Shown here: positions 35,051 through 48,486 of the stretch, in pieces
Layout of the letters: every line of letters begins with the position of its first letter
How positions within the stretch are numbered: position 1 is the first letter of the stretch
Assembly (NCBI GenBank): GCA_013397435.1
Contig: VZRG01001350.1
Location: 62,001 to 126,000 of the forward strand
Direction of reading: 5' to 3'
DNA: 64,000 bases
Source: Erythrocercus mccallii
Taxonomy: Eukaryota > Chordata > Aves > Passeriformes > Dicruridae
Program-made: the position numbers and the translations under genes
The notes under the pieces: generated by a model
What the model was told of the DNA's origin: nothing
Databases searched by the model: none
Seen by the model: the letters and a program-made list of their open reading frames with translations, nothing else

Positions 35051-36489
35051 TGAACTCAAGATTTGCCCTCTTTCCTTTGAGAGGTTTTGTTGTTGTTTCT
35101 CTACTGACCCATTTATTCTTCCTTGAGTTGGTTAGAATGTGGTTATAAACACAGGTTCATAATTTCTCCCCTACAATTGTTTTGGGGATTTTTGTCTCTT
35201 CTAACCAATTACATGGATATTTCATGGAGGATGATGGATATTTTGTGCTTCACTTGATGTTCAAGAGGATCCACACGTTTAAACAATGATAAGAAAAGGG
35301 GCTTGAAAGTATTACAAATATAGTAATGGTAGTAATGGCTACTATAACATGTTCAGATTAATAGGCAGTTGTTTCAGAGGACAAAATATCTTTTAAGATT
35401 AGCAGTTCCTGTATTAAAAATGAACAGTATGTTATCACAATGGGTTATGTTTGCCTCCTTCCTAATCTTCCACCATTGCCTGGTACCATGAGCTACTTTT
35501 TTAGAAAATGCTCCACTTCTGTACTTTTTCCCTGGCACAGGTTTCTTGCTCTATGTTACTTGAGAGCACTGTGAGGACTGGGTGGCTTTTTGGGCTGAAT
35601 GAAGGGTTTCATCACCTCATAAAGGTGGTCAGTGGGCAGCAGGGCTGCATGTTGAAGGCTCTGGCTGCAGGAACCCTTTCTGATCATTCAGTGCTGCCTG
35701 GATTCAGATTGTGCCTCCAGAAGCCAGAGTATCCAGAATGCATGAACATTAGTGATTTGTAGCAATTTATGAAAAGTCTCGTAGTAGTTTGTAGATGGAG
35801 ATGCAATTAATAGTAATTACAACTTTCTTGGAATGTGATGGGACAATTCCACACATTTTTTATAGCAAAAGATTGAAATTCCTTAGTTAGTCCTTAGTTA
35901 AACAGACAAGGACATTAAAGAATAAGATTGCATCTAAATGCATTGACTTATGTGATGATGCACTACAATTTTTCCTGAGCTGCTGGTTGGACAAGACAGC
36001 CAATAGCCAGCCAAATGTATTTTAAACCATATCAGGTACTTGAGGCTCAGTAACATTGCTACTAAATATTCCTAAATATGTCCTTCCCTAGGCACAATTG
36101 CCCAGGATGTTAATTTGCAAAGCAGACAAAAACTAGCACACATAAGAAAAATCTATGCCGTCTTTGAGTGTAACTTTTTAATGTCAAACTTTTGTGTCTC
36201 TTTATCTCTTAGCAAGCAGTGGGCTTGCTAACAAGGTTTAAAAGTATATAGAATGATTCTAACTCATAAGATACCTTCTCTGAAGCACACCAAAGACAGA
36301 TTATTGAGATGAGAAAGGCAGAACCACGTGCAAACATGAGTCCTGGTTAGTGCTGCAGACTAGTGCTCTGCCAAGTGTAGGAAGAGGCTGCAGGTGAGAA
36401 GAATGAGGAGCTGAACTTCATAAACCCCATCTCTGATGCTGACAATTGGAGAAGGTGACACCAAATGAATGGAGTCTTGGGGAGGGCTT

Positions 36490-36637
36490 TAAATATCCTG
36501 GAGGGATTTAAAAGACAGGTGGATGTGGTCTTCGGAGACATGGTTTAGTGGCAGGCCCAGCGTTGCTGTGTTCACAGTTGGATTCAGTGAACTGAAAGGT
36601 CTTTTCCAACCTCAGTGACTCCAGGATTCTCTGGTCT
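36490..36637 (+). mobile_element. CR1 LINE 3'-terminal fragment
   Basis: The sense-strand block ATCCTGGAGGGATTTAAAAG, ACAGGTGGATGTGG, GGAGACATGGTTTAGTGGCA, CACAGTTGGATTCAGTGAAC and AAAGGTCTTTTCCAACCTCA, ending at CAGGATTCTCTG, matches the CR1 ORF2 end, 3' UTR and tail in order. The tail is decayed. Possible older extension upstream to about 36390 is not convincing. Confidence 0.82.
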
Positions 36638-38604
36638 CTGGTGTTCTCAGATTTTGTGGTTCAAGTTGCACCTACCATACAGCACAGAAGAGCAGGAAGG
36701 GCTGCGTGCTGGAAGCTCCCTTTGGTGGTAGAACTTCCCCAAGTCCTGGGTGATCAGTGGATGTGGGCAGGCCGAGTAAAGGAAACAAAAGGATCAAAAC
36801 TGGCATTAGTGAGAAACTGTCTGAGACTATTCCTAGCAGCTCCATACAGATCCTTGAATGGGAAAGTAAGGAGATATTTCAGGTCATGTAACCCTGCCAA
36901 CACCAGCAGCAGGTTAAGGAAAACATGGAATAACAGACCTGTAGGTAACTGCCATGCTGCTCTGGTTGAACTGATGTCTCATAGAGCTGGCACACCATGC
37001 ACACCATGAAAAACTGGACTTCTCTTGTTAATGACACTCTGCAATACTAAAACAACAGTAGTTTTGAAAATTTGCCTATAATTCCAGTTTTCTTGTTTCT
37101 CTTTCATTCTTGAATAATGAAGCTAACCTAATAATTCCATTTTCTCTCCCAGAAAAAGTGTATATTTGGATGTGCAGTAATTCAGTATTGTTTTTGTATC
37201 TTGCACAGATCCAAGGACAAACCAGCTTTACTATTAAAGTGAAAAGATGTGTTTCTTTTCCTCCTTGCTTGAATAGCATACCATTATCCTGATCATAATT
37301 AGTAAAATCTAAATAAGTGGGGCATGAAATAACCAGTTACATATTTGTTCCTGATGTCTGAAGTAGCTGAGAACATCATGGTTAGAAAATAAGTGAATTC
37401 CTCACAATAAAGCAGTACATCTACTATACTGTGAAATCTAGCAGTACATGTGAAATCTAGTTCCTATAAAATATTTTGGCCAGATGGATCAGTCTTTTCT
37501 TTGACTACAAAAAAGATTGCTATAGTGCTGAGATCTCATGACTTCCTTTAGGCTCTTAAATCTGATTTGGGCAGCCATAAGGATTTGGAAATGAGAACTG
37601 TGTACTTCTGAGGTGTGACAGGGAACCTCTTTAGTTTCCACATCTTCTCTATCCTGCTCCACCACCTGATCCAGGCTGGTAGGAAAGGGGGTTCTGCCAC
37701 TCTCCTTGCCTCTGCTAATCAAACATCTCCATTTGTGGGGGCAGGTAAATCCAGGATCCGCTTGGAAAATATATTCTAATGCAAATTAAATACAACTTTT
37801 TTGAAGTTCCATGGCAGTCTCTAAACTAGTGGAAATGTTGCTTATCATGCCCATGTGGGTAATTCTGGGTCCAGCTTGGTATGAGCAATTGGAAGCATGG
37901 TGACAACATTTGTGTCAGAGTTTTACTTAGAAATAAGAAATCACAGCAAAAGTTAACAAGGAACCTCAGTTCACATCCAGATTTGGACTTAAATTTTGTG
38001 TCTGCTCTTTCCTCGCCCTATATTCTTTTTGGTGAATCCAGTAAAATGAAACTAAGCAATAAATCCTGTTCTCTGGGACATCTATTGTTAGAATCAAATG
38101 CCTCTCTTACACTTTAAAATGCTTTCCGATTCCTAATATATCAAGTGTACTTGGACTGAAGAAAACTCTTTTGTGTTCATAGCAAATCAAATGGGAAAAT
38201 GGCTGACAGAGGATGTACAGTTGACATCAAAGAAGGCTTCAAGCATCAGCACTTTATTGTTCTCCAGTATAACTTTATATGCCCTTCATCTTACAATGCA
38301 TTACACCTGTGTGCCCTCTCTACTATTTTGTGATTGGTCAGTACACCCCAGCAATCCATGTTCCTGTGCCTTCAATACTGTTCACCTGTCCTAAGCAGTT
38401 GTAGTCCATTAGGGATGAGGTTTGCCTGCAGCCTCATTCCCAATCACCACAAACTGTGTGCCTACGAACAGCAGCTAAGTATATACTCATCAGTCATGAT
38501 CCAGTGAAACAAAGTGTGATGGCAATACATGAAAGAATAAAACAGAAAACATTAAATTCTGACATTCAGATAGAAAACAGTGAAAGTTATTTGTCACCTT
38601 TTCC

Positions 38605-38741
38605 ATGTTGTGAAAGGCCAAATGCCTGACTGGGCACAAGAGAGAGACTGGTGTTATTTGAAGGAAACCAAGAAGAGAGTGTTGACCATATGTCTTTATG
38701 ACCTACAAACTGAACACTCTGAAGAATCAAGGAAAACAAAG
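38605..38741 (+). repeat. unnamed interspersed repeat, copy B
   Basis: This is the partner of the 26.2 kb copy. It contains TTGAAGGAAACCAAGAAGAG, TGTCTTTATGACCTACAAAC and GAAGAATCAAGGAAAACAAA, with upstream GTGAAAGGCCAAATGCC. One 61-codon frame (38580-38765) crosses it but shows no known domain. The two copies are about 12.4 kb apart in direct orientation. Confidence 0.6.
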
Positions 38742-38760
38742 CTAACTAAGGCTGTGGTGG

Positions 38761-38823
38761 TTTAGGAAATTTTCTGACATTTTTAGGAAATTTTCTGAAA
38801 TTTTTAGGAAATTTACTGGAAGT
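38761..38823. repeat. 21-bp tandem repeat, three copies
   Basis: The unit TTTAGGAAATTTTCTGACAT recurs with period 21 (AGGAAA at 38764, 38785 and 38806), with small changes in the third copy. It begins about 20 bp after the end of unnamed repeat copy B. Confidence 0.85.
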
Positions 38824-41800
38824 TTTTCAGGCAGATGCTTTGGTTAAATTCACCACCTTCTGACCACTGATGTGCCACTTCATTCAGATTTCATGCTGAG
38901 GCAAAGACACAATAGAAGCATCTAAGTTTTTAGAGTCTATTTAAATAAATGCCCTGGACATGCCTGACTTAAGTGTAAAAGCTGGACTGTGAATTTACAA
39001 CGTCTTTGCATGCAAGTTAGAACCTCCTGTATTCTTTCAACCTGATTCTTAAGACAGGATCTTCAGACAGAATGAAAACTAAAAAAATATGCAGCTTCTT
39101 TGCCTTGTTTCAGAGCCAGTCTCTTGAATGAAGTTATAAGTAAATACACAGATTTACCATCTTTATTTTCTTACCCCTTTGGCTATAGATACAAAAAAAT
39201 CCATACTGTTAATTTCAGATATATTTTTTTGTAGATCTTGGCTAGATTTGTCTTTCTTTGGGCTTTTTTTTTCCAAACCAAAATAGGAGGGCTGAAATAC
39301 ACCTTCCACATAAAAAACTTTCCTTCTGCAATTCCTATGATTTTCATGAAGGTGCTGAATGAGATGTGGGATCGTTAACCACAAGAGTCAGGCAAAGATT
39401 TGTTTCTAGAAATGCACTAGGAAAATGGGTACATATATTTTCATGTGGCTAATATGTCAGGAGCTGAGACAGCCAGAGGCCACTGGTCTGAGCAAATGAG
39501 CAGTGACTCATGGACATTCACTGACATTTGTCATAATGTGAACAGAGTTCTTAGGAATCCTTATGGTAAAAAATTAGCCACTTTAAAGAAAATGAAGATG
39601 AAACTAACATCTGCTATAACCCATGCCATTGACTAAATGCAGTCCTATAAAGAAATGCTGCAGTGCTTCAACAGGAATAAAAAATACATACTCCCACAAC
39701 AGACAGAATATGTCTCTTTGTCTTACTACTCATGTCAACCCAAGAACCAGAGCTAACTTCTGAAACCATAGCAGAAAAGGAATTTCTCATCACTTCTGCT
39801 TCACTTGCAATGTTTCAGTCTCATAATATTTCTGTCATAGTATTAGGATGATTGATCAGTTGAGGTTGATGAATACTCAGACCTCAAGATGAAAGCATTC
39901 GTAATCCTGAAACCACAAAAATTCACTGCCAGAACCAGGATCCAGTTCTGGTTTTCTGTCCCTCTGATTCCAAGCAGAAATTTGTCCCATAAATGTCATT
40001 TTGATAACACAGGGTGGCTCTTACTTTTGTTGAAGCTGCCAAGTTGTTAAAGCCAGGTATTTTGGCTCAGCAAACAACCAAAGCTTTGCTAGAAAACCTT
40101 TTTCAGGAGCTCTGCTCTCAAAACAGATACAGATACAGTGGCTGGCCTTTTAACAATTTTGAAGAAAAGCTGTCAGAGTTACCTATTCTCTGAGAATTTT
40201 TTTTGTATTGGGGCTCCTTTCTTTGGGGCAGGAGATTGAGAGGTCCAAAACCCAAGATTTTTGTGAAGCTTGCTTACATTTTTTTTTGTTGTTGAAATGA
40301 AAAGGTTATGAAAACTAGCCTAATTTGTGACCTTTCAAGTGTTGGCTTTTTTTTTTTGTGGTTGAGAAAAAATTTTAGCTGTGGATTTTGAGAACTTTTT
40401 GATTTTGCTTTTTCAGAGATGTTTTAGTCTTTGTTGTCTCTGAACCATGAAAATTCAGACACCATGAAATATTCTCTCTTTTTCTCTTACATTTCAATAA
40501 GCCTAAAAGTACTTTCTATTTGCTTTGAATTTCAAATGTTGCTACCATGAAAAAGGTGTTCCTCTTGTTTCTGATTTTCAGAAACCAAGTTTCCAGAAAT
40601 AACTCTGTCTTGAACTGGCAGGCCCAGAAGCCCACAGAAAGCTTGAAGTGGCACAAGTGAAGCCAGCATGAAGTCATGATCCTTTCCTCTTTCATTTTCA
40701 TCCCTTCATCATGCACCCTAGGATGACACCTCCATGTGTTCTGTATGGTGATAGATAGACTAAAACAGAGGTGAATCCTTGCTTTTTGTAAAGGTAAAAT
40801 TTTATAGGACTGAAGATGGATGGCAGGAGACAAGACATTTTTCTACTCATCTTGCACTTATGTCTCCTTTCCCATGGTTTTTGTGGGTGCAGTATTAAAG
40901 AAATGAAGTTCACAGAGGGGCAGGCAGCTGAGAGGCTGAGATGTGCTGAGCAACCTTGTGTGTAACTCCTCCTGACCCCTCTATTTCTTTCCCTATATTT
41001 TGGCTCTGTGAACAGTTTTGAAGTTTCTGCTGTGTTGTTCTTCTGTGAAATGCCCTGAAATGTTGAATTGCTGCCCCATTCCCCAGGACCACGGGAAGGA
41101 AGTGCTGGTACTTGCTATCACCACACTGAACAGATAACAGGAACAATAAAAGCAAGAGAGGACAATGGCCATGTTCACTTCAGGCAGGTTTTGTTCTGAG
41201 TATCAATTAAAAAGTGACTTAGCCAGTGACAGTTTGTGTGGGCTCCTGCTGCTCTAAAGGCCTCAGGCACCATTTGTAAATTTCTGGAGCTTGAAAGCAT
41301 CCCATCATAACATGTCTTTTCCTCTCTGCTTTAGGATATGACCTTTTGGCTTGGTGTGGTCCCTTTTAGCAGCATCAATCCTGCCATCTTCAAAACAGCT
41401 GTTTTTATGACCATAAATAAAAGCTGGTCTCTTAGAATTCTTTATTTTTTCTGTGCGCATGTTTTGTAAGGCAGAGAAAAATAAATAAATCTGAGCATAT
41501 AATATCTGAATGTCTTGTACAGTGCTTACATGATTAAAATTCTCTCAGAATATTTGTCTGCATTTCTGACTTGCACAATGCAGCCTTAATGGCTTGTAAA
41601 TGCTGAATTTTGTCACAGATTAAATGAACACAAGAAGTGCAAAGCTTGTTAACATGAGCCAAGCCGACCATTTATCTGATATTTTCAGCACACTGAATGT
41701 GAATGGCAGTTTTGCAGCCATTATGGAACTTATTTTAGACATATCAAGTGCCAATTTTCTTTCAGATCATGAAGAAAGGCCACAGAACAGGAATTTAGTT

Positions 41801-43390
41801 TTCTATTGATAAATCTTGTCCTAGATCATCGTAAAAAGGAGCTTCAACAAAGCAAGGCTGCTTTGCTGCACACAATGCAGTAACTAGCAGTTCTGTCACA
41901 AGTGGCAGAATTAAAGACCAATTCCTGCTGATGCTTCTTATCTATGCATTGAAGTGCAATTGGACCAAAGTGATGGGGGCCACAGGGAAATAGAGATAAA
42001 CAATTTTGTAATGGACTGCTGAGTCTGGGGTCTCTGCTTAAGTGATTGGAATGAGGAAGACCAAGAGAAGATAGGGATGAACAGAGAATTTTCAGGCAGA
42101 TGCAGGATAGAGATCAAGTCTCTTTCTGCACAGGAGCACTCACTGTGTGAAAGATCACCAATTCCTGCTTGGTTTTGGATTGGACATTTATTTACTTTTT
42201 TGTCCTGCACTTTGTGGACATAGAGAGGCTGCAGGGTGAGTGTATGGCTACCTGTCTCTGCAAGTGACAGTATCAGTGTACTCCTGACACTTTTCTTGCT
42301 GATTTTGGTGGGAAGATCACAACATCATTACTCGAGTGCTGTGGCTTTTTCAATCCAAGTCCTAGGAGAATCGCTAGGGGAATTTAGAAGCCTGAGAGTA
42401 CTTCAGATGAATGGCTGAAAGGTGATTTTTACTCTCAGTAGTAAACTCAGGAAGCTGGGCTGATTATCTTTGATCTTTGATAATTTCGTCCCTGTCAAAT
42501 TTGTCTTCACTTTCTGGATCTGCTTGTATGGCTGTGTACTCATGTACAAGTGGCTGAGGTTTACATTACCATCCAGTGGGAAGGATATGTGAACAGAAGG
42601 TAGAAAATTGGAACTGAACTCAACATAGCAACATGAACTACAGGTAGGTATTGACAGCAGCAGTAAGATTTTGAAGAGTGAGGAAGAAGAGAGATGTCCC
42701 ATAAGGACTGAAATTCTTGGAGGACCTGCCTGAAGTTTTGTCTTGAGTTTTCCTTTTGAGTCTCAGTGCAAAGAATGTTTCAGTTTTCTGAATTCAGCTG
42801 CAGAAAAAAAAAATGGACTTGAGCATACAGGAAACACAAAGAAGCAAATAAATCAAAACCACTCCAGAGACCAAACCAGTAACTGCAGTACCTGGTAGTT
42901 TGATCACTCCAAAATTCTTTGCAGCCTTCCACAGGCTGTGGCTGAAGCCCTAAAATAAATGATCTAATACCATAGAATACCAGATCTAATCTAAAGCTTT
43001 TTCTTGACAGGGTACACAGTTTGCTGGGTGCAAGAGAAACAGAAAATGTGATTGATTCCTGACAGTGCTGTGGGGCATTCACATAAACTGTATAGTGGAG
43101 CATGATGCAAAATTAGGGCCTGTGAACCTATTTGCTGTCTTATTCTGGAAAGAAGTTGCAAGTGTTGTCATGACAGTCAATTGTAGCAGGGATATAATGT
43201 CTTGTTTAATGACTTAAATGATAAAATGGAAATGCTGTGCCTATCCAGATGGTGTGAGGCTGGGAAGAGCTGTGAGCATGATGGGTAATGGGTTTAAAAT
43301 TAAATATGATTTTGATATATTGCAGAAAGTGCATGGTATCAGCAAGATGAAATCCAGGAAGAGAAAATGCAATGTACTATCTTAAGGGGA

Positions 43391-43444
43391 TTTTTTTGTT
43401 TGTTTGTTTGTTTTTGTTTGTTTTTGTTTTTGTTTTTGTTTTTT
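43391..43444. repeat. (GTTT)n/(GTTTTT)n simple repeat
   Basis: A G/T-only tract of GTTT units grading into GTTTTT units, about 54 bp. It is similar in kind to the complement of the 33.8 kb A/C tract, but shorter. Confidence 0.88.
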
Positions 43445-44935
43445 AAAGTGAACAAAGAAAAGTTGGGTGACAGATATGCAGAGATCACAGACTGAGTCTG
43501 CATCACCTGTGCTGTTGGGGAGGATGGATGAGGGGAAGGCGCTTTTAGTTAAAATATCTCTTCAAAGGAAAATCACACATTGGATGTAGAAGGAAGTAAT
43601 GCCTGGGCACTAGTGAGGACAGGGCTCACAGGCTCTGTGTCATAGTGTAGGCAGAGAGTGCAGGGATGTTTTTTGCAGACTGGAGGAGGGAACACAAGAA
43701 GAGAGGACAGATTTATGGAACAGAGCCTCTGAGAGAAGGTTGAATGAATTAGCTGTGTTCTCCTTAGCAATAAAAGGCTGAAGGGAGGCGAAGAGTGGCT
43801 GTTTTTTAGAACTAAAATATTCTCATAAGACACAGCAATAAACCATTCTGCATGACCTCTACTAGGGGAAAGTTAAATGAAACTTCCAGTTTAAAAGAAA
43901 AAAAAAAAGATCAGGTGAGAGGCTGGCTGAAATTTTTTACACTAAGAATGGGTGATCACTAAAAGGAGCTACCTAGAGAAATTAAGAAATATATTTTTCT
44001 GGATGCTTTAAGGAGAAGTAAGAGTAATATTCTGTAGATACTTAGAGTCAAAATTACCAAATTATACCTCAGGAAAGAGGGAGAAAGAACTACCCTGAAA
44101 CAGTAATCCTCCAGAAATTCCTCTCCTGCAGGAATCTAGGCATCAGAGAAGTAGAAGCTGAGTGTACAGATCTATACCCTCTGTCCTTCTGAAAGGACAT
44201 TTGCATTTCAAGAAATATTCTAGCTTTTCTGGAGACAGAGTGTATCAGTTACATGCTAAGGAATATTTTCCTGTATTAACTGGGCATTCAGGTAGCCAGA
44301 AACACACAGTAGAGGTATTCAGAAGAAGTAATAATGTAATGAAAATTTAGACAGATAAACATGATAGATATAGCTTTAAAAGTAAATTATTTTCTTTTTC
44401 ATTAGGAAATTGCTGATGTTTACAATGAGGGTAGTAGACAAGACAGCCTGTAAAGCTGGTAAACAGAAGTTTGTATCCATCACATTTTTTATATTCTTGC
44501 ATTTCTTTACCAAAGACATGTCAAAATAAAATGTATTCACACTTTTGGCAGCTGTGCTCTTCCCTACTCTGCATTATCTGCAATATTGTCATGCAGAAAA
44601 AGCTTTACTTTTCCTTTTTGGTAGTTTACAAGTCTGACTTAATAGATCATAATTAATATATAGATTTTAAAACCCTGAAATATGTTCTTGGCTTGGGGAA
44701 AAGGGTTGCAATTGAATAACTTTTTAGAAATCCCTTCCAGTCCTACTTTTTCACTGATTCTATTTTTATCTTTTCATGACTCAAACATAAGAAATTCAGA
44801 GAATATTCCTGAACATGGAGTTTACAGTAGAGATGTGTTGGTATTTTTATGTACAACATGGTGGGATTTCAGGCCTAAACAGAGAAAAACACAGAGGGAA
44901 GATTACTTTTCTTCTGTTTGCAACTCCCTTGTCAG

Positions 44936-44954
44936 AAAAAAAAAAAAAAAAAAA
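44936..44954. repeat. poly-A run, 19 bases
   Basis: Pure A homopolymer about 120 bp before the pyrimidine tract at 45073; no retroposed body recognised. Confidence 0.85.
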
Positions 44955-45072
44955 GGAAGACAGGAGAGAGTAAAGCAAATCTATTCAGGTTTACACTATA
45001 GAGGAGAGGAAAATTACTTCTACAATACTCCAGGACACACAGGGGGCTGGAGAGGCCCCTGTTTTCACTGAA

Positions 45073-45135
45073 TCTTTCTTTTTCCTTTCTTTTTTCTTTT
45101 TTCTTTTTTCTTTCTTTTTTTTTTTCTTTTTTCTT
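45073..45135. repeat. T/C polypyrimidine tract
   Basis: Sixty-three bases of only T and C with CTTTTTT-type units; a strand-asymmetric simple repeat. Confidence 0.88.
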
Positions 45136-48100
45136 AACTGTTAATCAGAAGGACGAAACAATATGGACTGTAGGTCCCCTCTTTCAGTAGAAGAGTTCAA
45201 CTGGTTAAAAAAATTCAGATTTTAGATCTCTTTAAATGTACAGTTGTTCCTTTTTCTTCCATTTAACTTGGTAGTGACAGTGAAGAGACAAGGTGTTGGA
45301 AATGGCTTCTGCTCTGCTCTTTTGTAAGCTGAATTTCCTCTGTGAATTTTCCCGGCAAAAGCTCTAATTTCAGAAGAACTCCTGATTTGTACCATGCTGT
45401 CAGAGGAAACATTTGATCTTTTATTAGTTAAATCAGATCTTTTCTACTTTCATCTTCTTCTAAAGACAGATTGAAAAGATCTTTCATCCATTTTGTTAAA
45501 TAGGAAAGAGTGTGTGAAAAAGAGGAATTTTATCTCTTGGCAACCTTCTTAAAAACAATGATCTTTTGTGTTCCTTTCATGGAGTTAAGTAGCCTTTCCT
45601 GCACTTTCAGGCAGGGAGGAGCTCATGGATCTTTATACCGTCCTATAAAACAAGAAATGAGTGCTGTGGTAACAAATGTACACCTTTCTGGGGGAGTACC
45701 TGGACTACTAGGAAAGTGGTAATGTCTAGAAAAAGTGAAATGATCTCGCAGGTCCCTGCAACCTTTTCCTAACCAGAGATCTTCTGCAGACTCAGAGAAT
45801 TGTATAAGTCATCATGGAAGGTTTTGAAAGGACATTTTTATATGGATGGCCCCCTTAGCATAGGGACCTATATGGAAAAAAAGAGAATTAAATTAATTTA
45901 CTACTAATAATACCAATCCTCTTCTTTTATTTTAGCAGACAAGTTTTTGGATCTTTTGAAATCTTGGATCATTATATTTTTATTTAAAGACAAAAGGAAC
46001 AATTGGTGTGGTGCTGCAAAAACGTTTCTCCTTTCTAAACAAAGAAAAATGGAGCTAAAATTCCTAAAATTATTTCCCAACAGTCTGCCTGCTTGCTTAT
46101 GTTAGCAGGATTGTATGGATTTGTTATTTTATAGTAATTTTGTGGATCACTCTGTTGGTTTCCTCCCTGCTGTGGGTCCTGTAGGTTCTCATGAATTGAG
46201 AACCTCTGCCTGTGTCACAGCCTGGCTGCAGGAAGGGTACAGATCCATCATGCAGCTCAAAACAGAATTGTCTGGGTGGATAACAAGAGGTTTTCACCTT
46301 TGTCTATGGGTGTGTGTGCCCAACAGTCACTCCTGCAGTCCTTAACCCTGAGCTGACACCTTCCAGCTGCCATAGTCATGGTTTCCACAAGAAAAGAATC
46401 TGTGGTTTTTTGTTCTCTGCTTTATGATGTGCTGAGACCCAGAGCGCTTCCTTGTCTTCCTGAGTTACTATCCTCAATCTCAGGCTAAAGCAAATCTAAT
46501 TATATAGTTAAAAGTACCAAACCCCTCTGTTCACAACAAAATCTGACATAGCTGTGTCTACTCAGCAGACTCTTAGAAGGTAAAATGGAACTCAGGATCA
46601 GGATTTATTAATTCCAATCTTTGCTATTAGAATTCAGACTGAAGAAGTGGGTTGCTGAGTAGTTGAGCAGCAGAGAAACATATTTTCATAAATTATTATA
46701 TTTGCAAGGTCATGCAGATACATTTATTAATACAGCAAGGGACATTGCGGAAGAGGTTCGGGGATTTTAAAGGTCATATTTGTGGAGGAAGGGAGAGACA
46801 AAAACGAAATAGTAACACTCTCTTTTCTGTAGCTCACCTACAGATACTCTGTAATAGCATTTCCTTTTTTTCTCTTTTGATAGCTTTTTAGCTATTTTCC
46901 TCTGGTTTTGTTTTGTTTGTTTTCTCTACACTCCAAAGCATGGAGGTTTAGTCAAAAGTGTGGTTTGTCTGGTTCGTTGTCAAAGCATAAAAAACTGTTT
47001 GCCCTATCTCATCAATCTCTTCATGTTTTTAAGAAAAGCAAGCACTTTTCTTGACAGTTTTAATAAAAGGTAACTGTTTCTTCAGTAATTTAAAGTGGGT
47101 ATGTGGGAGGGGCTTAAGTAAGTTAAGTGTGACAGAAAAAAAAAAGCATCAGCCCCAAATACACTTTGGATGAAGAGAAGAACAGTGTTTAGCGATACAC
47201 TTTACCCTGAAAAACTAAAACTAAAAAAATAATGAAAACATAAATCCAAATAGGTAACTGAAAGAAAATTAGATAAAATTCTTTCTGATTGTGACAGTGA
47301 AAGAAATAAAGCAGAAAATTCAATTGAAAATGGTCTTTTAATAAAGTGAAATATTTTGCTTCTTTTGGTCTGATTTTGATTTTTCTCCCAGCTGAACTTG
47401 CCTGCAGCAAGTGCTGGATATGCATTAGCAAAATATCTGATAATAATTGGGAAAGCAAAGCAGTGTTCACACACTGACACTGCAGCTAACATTGGATGAG
47501 AGGGTTAAATCAGCAAAATTTGAAAGGTCCATTTAAAAGTGAAAATCCTTCTTTAGAACTGTTGCTATGAAAGCATTGTATGACGTGAAAAACCATAAGA
47601 GAAAATGAAGATCTGGTCTGGCCATGGATTCATGCTTCAGAGAGAAAAAGGAGGTTGGTCTTGTGAGTCCATACTGTGCTTGCTTTGATATATACAGAAA
47701 TAAATCTGGGTATTTTGTTATTCTCATAAATCAGTAACTCAATTTCACATCCTTCTTTCTATGCTAGATATCCTTTAAGGAGGATCAGGTGCCATAAATC
47801 TGTATTATAATAATGAAAGGAATCAGTCCCTTTAGTAGCTTGTAAAGAACTTAAAAGATATCCATGATCTACCTGAGTTTATTAGGAGTGAATTCTGCTG
47901 AGGTAGGGATTATTAGACAAGGAGGCCACTGATTAGCCACCAAAAAAGAGCTTGAGCTTTCCCAAAAGATATCTTGGAAGGAGCATAAAGGATCTGCTGA
48001 CAATATTAGCAAGATGCTAAAGAACTCCTGCAATTAATCGTGTTTCTTACGCTCTCTTGGAGTGCAAGCAGCAGCTGTGGCCCTCTCACAGTAATTCTGA

Positions 48101-48486
48101 GCTCTACTGCAGTGAATTACAGGGCACTGCTGCCAGCCCAGAGTTTAACCCCAAAGGCAGTGCAAACACAAACAGATCATGGATCTGTCTGGCCACCAGC
48201 TCCCAAAGCAGCTGTGTCAGTGACACCAGCAGGTACAGCTGAAAGAACTGCAGCCCTGGCAGTGACCTTCAGAAAAAATAAAGGCCTCTCAGGACGCTCC
48301 TGCCCTGGCATCCAAACCTCTGCTAGGATGAAATCCAGCTGTAGCTGGCCTACTTATTGGACTAAAATCTTGTCCTTTTGTTGGAAATAATATAACCTTT
48401 GAATTTTTTTGAATTCCATTTCTCTAGTCAGGGTTGGTTTGCCTTTGCCTTGGTGAAAGCAATTTTAAAGCTTCTTTTTTAAGGGA

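Larger units (their letters stand above)
28744..36489. other. intergenic sequence, no gene seen
   Basis: It is AT-rich with a poly-A run (30586), the A/C tract (33814-34160) and a doubtful repeat relic (34960-35050). I see no exon-like block, RNA gene or additional mobile element that I can name. Confidence 0.7.
36638..48486. other. intergenic sequence, no gene seen
   Basis: It contains unnamed repeat copy B (38605-38741), the 21-bp tandem (38761-38823), the GTTT tract (43391), a poly-A run (44936) and a pyrimidine tract (45073). A somewhat GC-richer block at about 48050-48320 carries a 116-codon ORF with no recognised domain. Confidence 0.7.

Noticed and set aside
45721..45775. CR1 tail fragment (AATGATCTCGCAGGTCCCTG)
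   Set aside because: Only a brief similarity to a CR1 3' end with no ordered neighbours; too short to call.
48040..48390. 116-codon ORF just before the 48.5 kb LTR as internal proviral sequence
   Set aside because: No retroviral motif is visible and no long polypurine tract precedes the LTR; a chance frame in a slightly GC-richer block is more likely.
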